NCBI RefSeq assembly: GCF_900091525.1
Contig: NZ_FMCU01000002.1
Location: 372,001-436,000 of the forward strand
Reading direction: 5' to 3'
Source of the DNA: Micromonospora matsumotoense
Lineage (GTDB): Bacteria > Actinomycetota > Actinomycetes > Mycobacteriales > Micromonosporaceae
Length of the DNA stretch: 64,000 bases
In this document: piece after piece, positions 61,045-64,000 of the stretch
Layout of the letters: every line of letters starts with the position of its first letter
Numbering within the stretch: the first letter of the stretch is position 1
The notes under the pieces: generated by a model
Databases searched by the model: none
What the model was told of the DNA's origin: nothing
The model's input: the letters and a program-made list of their open reading frames with translations, nothing else
Position numbers and translations under genes: made by a program

Positions 61045-61871
61045 CCACCACCGCCCCGCCGCGCCGCACCTGGTGGAAGACCGGCATCGGCCTGGTGCTG
61101 ACCGGGCTGATGCTCTTCCCCGTCTACTGGATGATCAACGTGTCGTTCACCCGGGAACGGGACATGCGGGCCAGCCCACCGCACCTGTTCCCCGTCGACG
61201 GCACCGTCGAGGGCTACCGCGCGGTGTTCGACCAGCAACTGCCGTACCTCGGCACCAGCTTCCTGGTCGGGCTCGCGACGGTGGCGCTGACGGTGGCGCT
61301 GTCCGCCCCCGCCGGCTACGCGTTGGCGAAGCTCCGGCCGCCGGGCGGTCGGGCGCTCAGCTTCGTGCTGCTGACCGCGCAGATGATCCCGGGCATCATC
61401 ATGGCGATGGGCTTCTACGCCGGCTACCTCGAACTCGGCATCCTCAACACCCTGCCGGGGCTGATCCTGGCCGACTCGACCCTGGCGGTGCCGTTCGGCG
61501 TGCTGATCTTCACGGCCTTCATGTCCGGCATCCCCGACGAGTTGCTCCAGGCCGCCGTGGTCGACGGCGCCGGTCGGCTGCGTACCTTCTGGTCGGTCGT
61601 GCTGCCGTTGAGTCGCAACGCGGTCGTCACGGTGTCGTTGTTCGCGTTCCTCTGGGCCTGGTCGGACTTCGTCTTCGCCTCGACGCTGGCCGGCGGCGGC
61701 GGGCACCAGCCGATCACCCTGGGCATCTACCGCTACATCGGCAACAACAGCCAACAGTGGAACGCCATCATGGCCACCGCCGTCGTCGCCTCGATCCCCG
61801 CCGCCGTGCTGCTGGTCCTGGCCCAGCGGTACGTCTCGACCGGGATCACCGCCGGCGCGGTCAAGGACTGA
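61041..61871 (+). CDS. Sugar ABC transporter permease (CUT1, MalG-like)
   Basis: 276 residues from GTG 61041 (GTGA overlap). Six helices: GIGLVLTGLMLFPVYWMINVSF, then FLVGLATVALTVALSAPAGYALAKL and so on. EAA-like loop: LLQAAVVDGAGRLRTFWSVVLPLSRNAVVTVSLFAFLWAWSDFVFA. Forms the transmembrane channel with the preceding permease. Followed after 31 bases by a cytosolic glycosidase. Confidence 0.93.
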   Translation: MTTTAPPRRTWWKTGIGLVLTGLMLFPVYWMINVSFTRERDMRASPPHLFPVDGTVEGYRAVFDQQLPYLGTSFLVGLATVALTVALSAPAGYALAKLRPPGGRALSFVLLTAQMIPGIIMAMGFYAGYLELGILNTLPGLILADSTLAVPFGVLIFTAFMSGIPDELLQAAVVDGAGRLRTFWSVVLPLSRNAVVTVSLFAFLWAWSDFVFASTLAGGGGHQPITLGIYRYIGNNSQQWNAIMATAVVASIPAAVLLVLAQRYVSTGITAGAVKD

Positions 61872-61902
61872 CCACCCGAACCACAGAAGGGCGTCACCAG
61901 CC

Positions 61903-63633
61903 ATGACCGTCGCACCGTCCGGTCCGGAGTTCTCCATCCAGGACATCCCGTTCAGCTACCGCGGCTCGTGGCTCAACATCTCCCCGGTGGTGGCCGAGAA
62001 GACGTACGCCGACGACCTGCACCTGGTCTCCCACCAGACCGGACTGCACCCGGTGCTCCGCCTCGCCCCCGACGCCGGCACCACGGTCGTCGCCACCCCC
62101 GCGCTGTTGACCTGGCGCAGCGGCAGGGGCCGGATCGACGCCGCCTACCAGGGGCCGGACACCCTGCGGCTGCGGGGTCGGGGCCTCGGGCTGCGGATCG
62201 CCGCCGCCGCCGGCACCCTCACCCCGTTCAGTGGCACCTACCTCTACCGTGACCCGGTCGACGGGTCGACCGTGTTCACCTCCTACGAGACGGGCCGCCG
62301 CTACCGGGTCACCGTGCTGTCCGGCGCGCTGTGCGCGGCCCGGGGACTGGAGGCGCTCGGCCCGGCCGACCGCTGGCTGGACCTCCCCGCCGACCAGCCC
62401 TGGGAGATCGCGATCGAGGAATACCGCACCGCTCGCCAGCCCTACCCCCGAGCCGGCACCTTCGACCAGCTGTGCCGGGACCGCAGCACCGAGTTCGCCA
62501 GGTTCGTCGACGCGGTCGCGCCCTGGCGTGGCGTCGACACCCCCGCCGCCGAACTGGCCGCGTACGTGCTGTGGTCGGCCACCGTCGACCCGGCGGGTTT
62601 CGTCACCCGGCCGGCCGTGCTGATGTCCAAGCACTGGATGGACAAGGTGTGGAGCTGGGACCACTGCTTCAACGCGATCGCCCTGGCCGCCGGTGAGCCC
62701 GAGCTGGCCTGGCACCAGTTCCAGTTGCCCTTCGACCACCAGGACGACGCCGGTGCCCTGCCGGACTCGATCACCCACTCGGAGGTGCTGCACAACTACG
62801 TCAAACCACCCATCCACGGGTGGGCCCTGGGCCAGCTGCGCCGCTGGCTGCCCGCGCCGCCGGACCGGGCGGAGCTGGCCCGGACGTACGACCGGCTGGC
62901 CCGGTGGACCCGGTTCTGGCTCGACGCGCGCCGTGCCCCCGGCCACGACCTGCCCCACTACCAGCACGGCAACGACAGCGGCTGGGACAACGCCACCACC
63001 TTCGACGACGACCGGGTCCTGGAGACCGCCGACCTCGCCGCGTTCCTGGTCAGCCAACTGCGCTGCCTGGCCGACCTGGCCACCGAGCTGGGCGAGCCCG
63101 CCGACCGGTGGACCGCCGAGGCCGACCGGGTCCGCGCCGCCCTGCTGCGGGACCTGTGGGACGGCGCACGCTTCACCGCCCGCAGCCCGCACACCGGTCG
63201 ACGACGGGCCAGCCGCAGCCTGCTCGACCTGATGCCCGTCACCCTGGGCGGCGACCTGCCCGCCCCGGTGGCCGAGGTGCTGGCCCGGGGCATCGAGGCC
63301 CACCTGACCACCCACGGGCTGGCCACCGAGCCGCCGGACTCGGCCCACTACCTCGCCGACGGCTACTGGCGTGGCCCGATCTGGGCGCCCTCCACGGTGC
63401 TGGTCGAGGACGGCCTGCGCCGGGCCGGGCACACCGCGATCGCCGACGAGGTCAGTCAGCGGTTCCTCGCCCTGTGCGAGAAGTCCGGGTTCGCGGAGAA
63501 CTTCGATGCCGAGACCGGTGCGGGGCTCCGCGACCGGGCGTACACCTGGACCGCCAGCAGCTATCTCATCCTCGCCGCCGCCCAACAGGCACGCCGGGCC
63601 GCGGCGACGGGTCCGACGCGGGGCGACGCGTGA
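61903..63633 (+). CDS. Cytosolic (alpha/alpha)6-barrel glycosidase, GH63/MGH1-like
   Basis: 576 residues from ATG 61903, no signal peptide. The N-terminal 200 residues are beta-sandwich (IPFSYRGSWLNISPVV, GTYLYRDPVDGSTVF). The C-terminal barrel carries GH63-like landmarks: SKHWMDKVWSWDHCFNAIALAAGEPELAWHQF, HSEVLHNYVKPPIHGWAL, YQHGNDSGWDNATTFDD (acid-bearing loop), DGYWRGPIWAPSTVLVEDGL, ENFDAETGAGLRDRAYTWTAS. It probably cleaves the imported oligosaccharide inside the cell; the sugar is not known, since GH63-like enzymes range from alpha-glucosidases to mannosylglycerate hydrolases. Confidence 0.85.
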   Translation: MTVAPSGPEFSIQDIPFSYRGSWLNISPVVAEKTYADDLHLVSHQTGLHPVLRLAPDAGTTVVATPALLTWRSGRGRIDAAYQGPDTLRLRGRGLGLRIAAAAGTLTPFSGTYLYRDPVDGSTVFTSYETGRRYRVTVLSGALCAARGLEALGPADRWLDLPADQPWEIAIEEYRTARQPYPRAGTFDQLCRDRSTEFARFVDAVAPWRGVDTPAAELAAYVLWSATVDPAGFVTRPAVLMSKHWMDKVWSWDHCFNAIALAAGEPELAWHQFQLPFDHQDDAGALPDSITHSEVLHNYVKPPIHGWALGQLRRWLPAPPDRAELARTYDRLARWTRFWLDARRAPGHDLPHYQHGNDSGWDNATTFDDDRVLETADLAAFLVSQLRCLADLATELGEPADRWTAEADRVRAALLRDLWDGARFTARSPHTGRRRASRSLLDLMPVTLGGDLPAPVAEVLARGIEAHLTTHGLATEPPDSAHYLADGYWRGPIWAPSTVLVEDGLRRAGHTAIADEVSQRFLALCEKSGFAENFDAETGAGLRDRAYTWTASSYLILAAAQQARRAAATGPTRGDA

Positions 63634-63678
63634 TCCCTGCGCCGGGCCCGCCAGGGCGGGGTCCCGGCGCGGCGGCGT

Positions 63679-63697
63679 CCGGCACCCGGGGTGCCGG
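63679..63697. terminator. Terminator palindrome between convergent genes
   Basis: CCGGCACCCGGGGTGCCGG (9-base arms, one-base centre) lies between the rightward glycosidase gene and the leftward regulator gene and can serve both. The identical 19 bases occur at 46739-46757. Confidence 0.65.
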
Positions 63698-63749
63698 CCG
63701 TTCCGGCCCGCGACCGGGACGGCCGGCCCTGCGGGAGGTCGGGACCGGG

Positions 63750-64000
63750 TCAGCGGGCCCGGACCGGGCCGGTGCTGGAACGCAGCGAGATGGGCGGCGC
63801 ATAGAGCCGGTGCCGGGGTGGGCCGCCGGGCGTGGCGATCAGCTCCAACAGCAGCGACACCGCCTCGGCGCCCATCTGGCGCATCGGCACGTCCGCGGCG
63901 GTCAGCGGTGGCCGGAAATCCTCCGCCCAGTGCTGGGCGGCCACCCCGGTGACGGAGAAGTCGCCCGGCACCGACAGGCCGGCGGCGTGCAACGCGCGCT
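63750..64000 (-). CDS. LacI-family repressor, C-terminal part only
   Basis: 83 codons visible, with the N-terminus and DNA-binding domain beyond the right edge. The sequence RALHAAGLSVPGDFSVTGVAAQHWAEDFRPPLTAADVPMRQMGAEAVSLLLELI and RHRLYAPPISLRSSTGP matches the C-terminal ligand-binding part of LacI/GalR regulators: 'GLxVPxDxSVxGxD', 'PPLTTVxxPxxxMGxxAxxLL' and 'LxxRxST'. Position suggests it represses the cluster through the CGAATCGATTCG sites. Confidence 0.9.
   Translation of the reverse strand, partial: RALHAAGLSVPGDFSVTGVAAQHWAEDFRPPLTAADVPMRQMGAEAVSLLLELIATPGGPPRHRLYAPPISLRSSTGPVRAR

Noticed and set aside
1..64000. Insertion sequence or phage integrase
   Set aside because: No transposase, integrase or terminal inverted repeats were recognised anywhere. 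The eCIS also lacks capsid, terminase and lysis genes, so a prophage is unlikely.

Overview
The window is 64 kb of very GC-rich DNA with dense coding, many GTG starts, and GTGA/ATGA stop-start overlaps. Third codon positions are almost all G or C. Gene content includes IdeR/DmdR-type iron boxes, a CUT1 sugar importer without its own ATPase, ricin-lectin-tagged secreted glycosidases, and a Streptomyces-like contractile injection operon. Together these suggest a filamentous actinomycete, most likely Micromonosporaceae such as Micromonospora; the genus is an inference. Layout, left edge: a leftward operon (3128 to 1) encodes two tryptophan 2,3-dioxygenase superfamily proteins and a kynureninase-like PLP enzyme cut by the window edge. 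Next, rightward: a siderophore-type GNAT acetyltransferase, a siderophore-interacting flavoprotein behind a good iron box, and a Bcr/CflA drug exporter. The main feature runs leftward from 36114 to 7314. It is one contiguous operon of 17 genes, nearly all joined by 4-8 base overlaps, encoding an extracellular-type contractile injection system (eCIS): sheath, tube, a zinc-ribbon/chaperone-like protein, a Pro/Ala-rich linker protein, a DUF4255 cap, an AAA+ ATPase, an 80-residue protein, a 2522-residue DUF4157 protein, the CIS tube-initiator, a LysM-like protein, a gpD hub, a gpV spike, PAAR, gp25, two gpJ-type baseplate wedges, a gpI-type protein fused to a beta-helix, and a DUF6519/beta-helix spike. 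It ends at a 68-nt tRNA-like element and a very strong hairpin. No ordinary tape-measure protein is recognisable; the giant DUF4157 protein is the only very large gene in the operon. Right of the eCIS: a membrane-anchored lectin-like protein, a bile-acid/sodium-symporter-family transporter, a DUF2071 protein, a HEAT-repeat protein plus a MerR-HEAT regulator under a perfect MerR-type operator, a small membrane protein, a sensor kinase/LuxR regulator pair, a MacB-like ABC exporter, an AlkZ-type winged-helix protein, a GNAT, a large secreted zinc metalloprotease and RecD2. Right edge: a carbohydrate regulon. It has a GH54 arabinofuranosidase and a clan GH-A glycosidase (both with ricin lectin domains), and a divergent importer-permease-permease-GH63-like operon. 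A LacI-type repressor gene lies at the window end. The palindrome CGAATCGATTCG sits at both divergent promoters, with a one-mismatch copy upstream of the arabinofuranosidase, so the three units are probably co-repressed.
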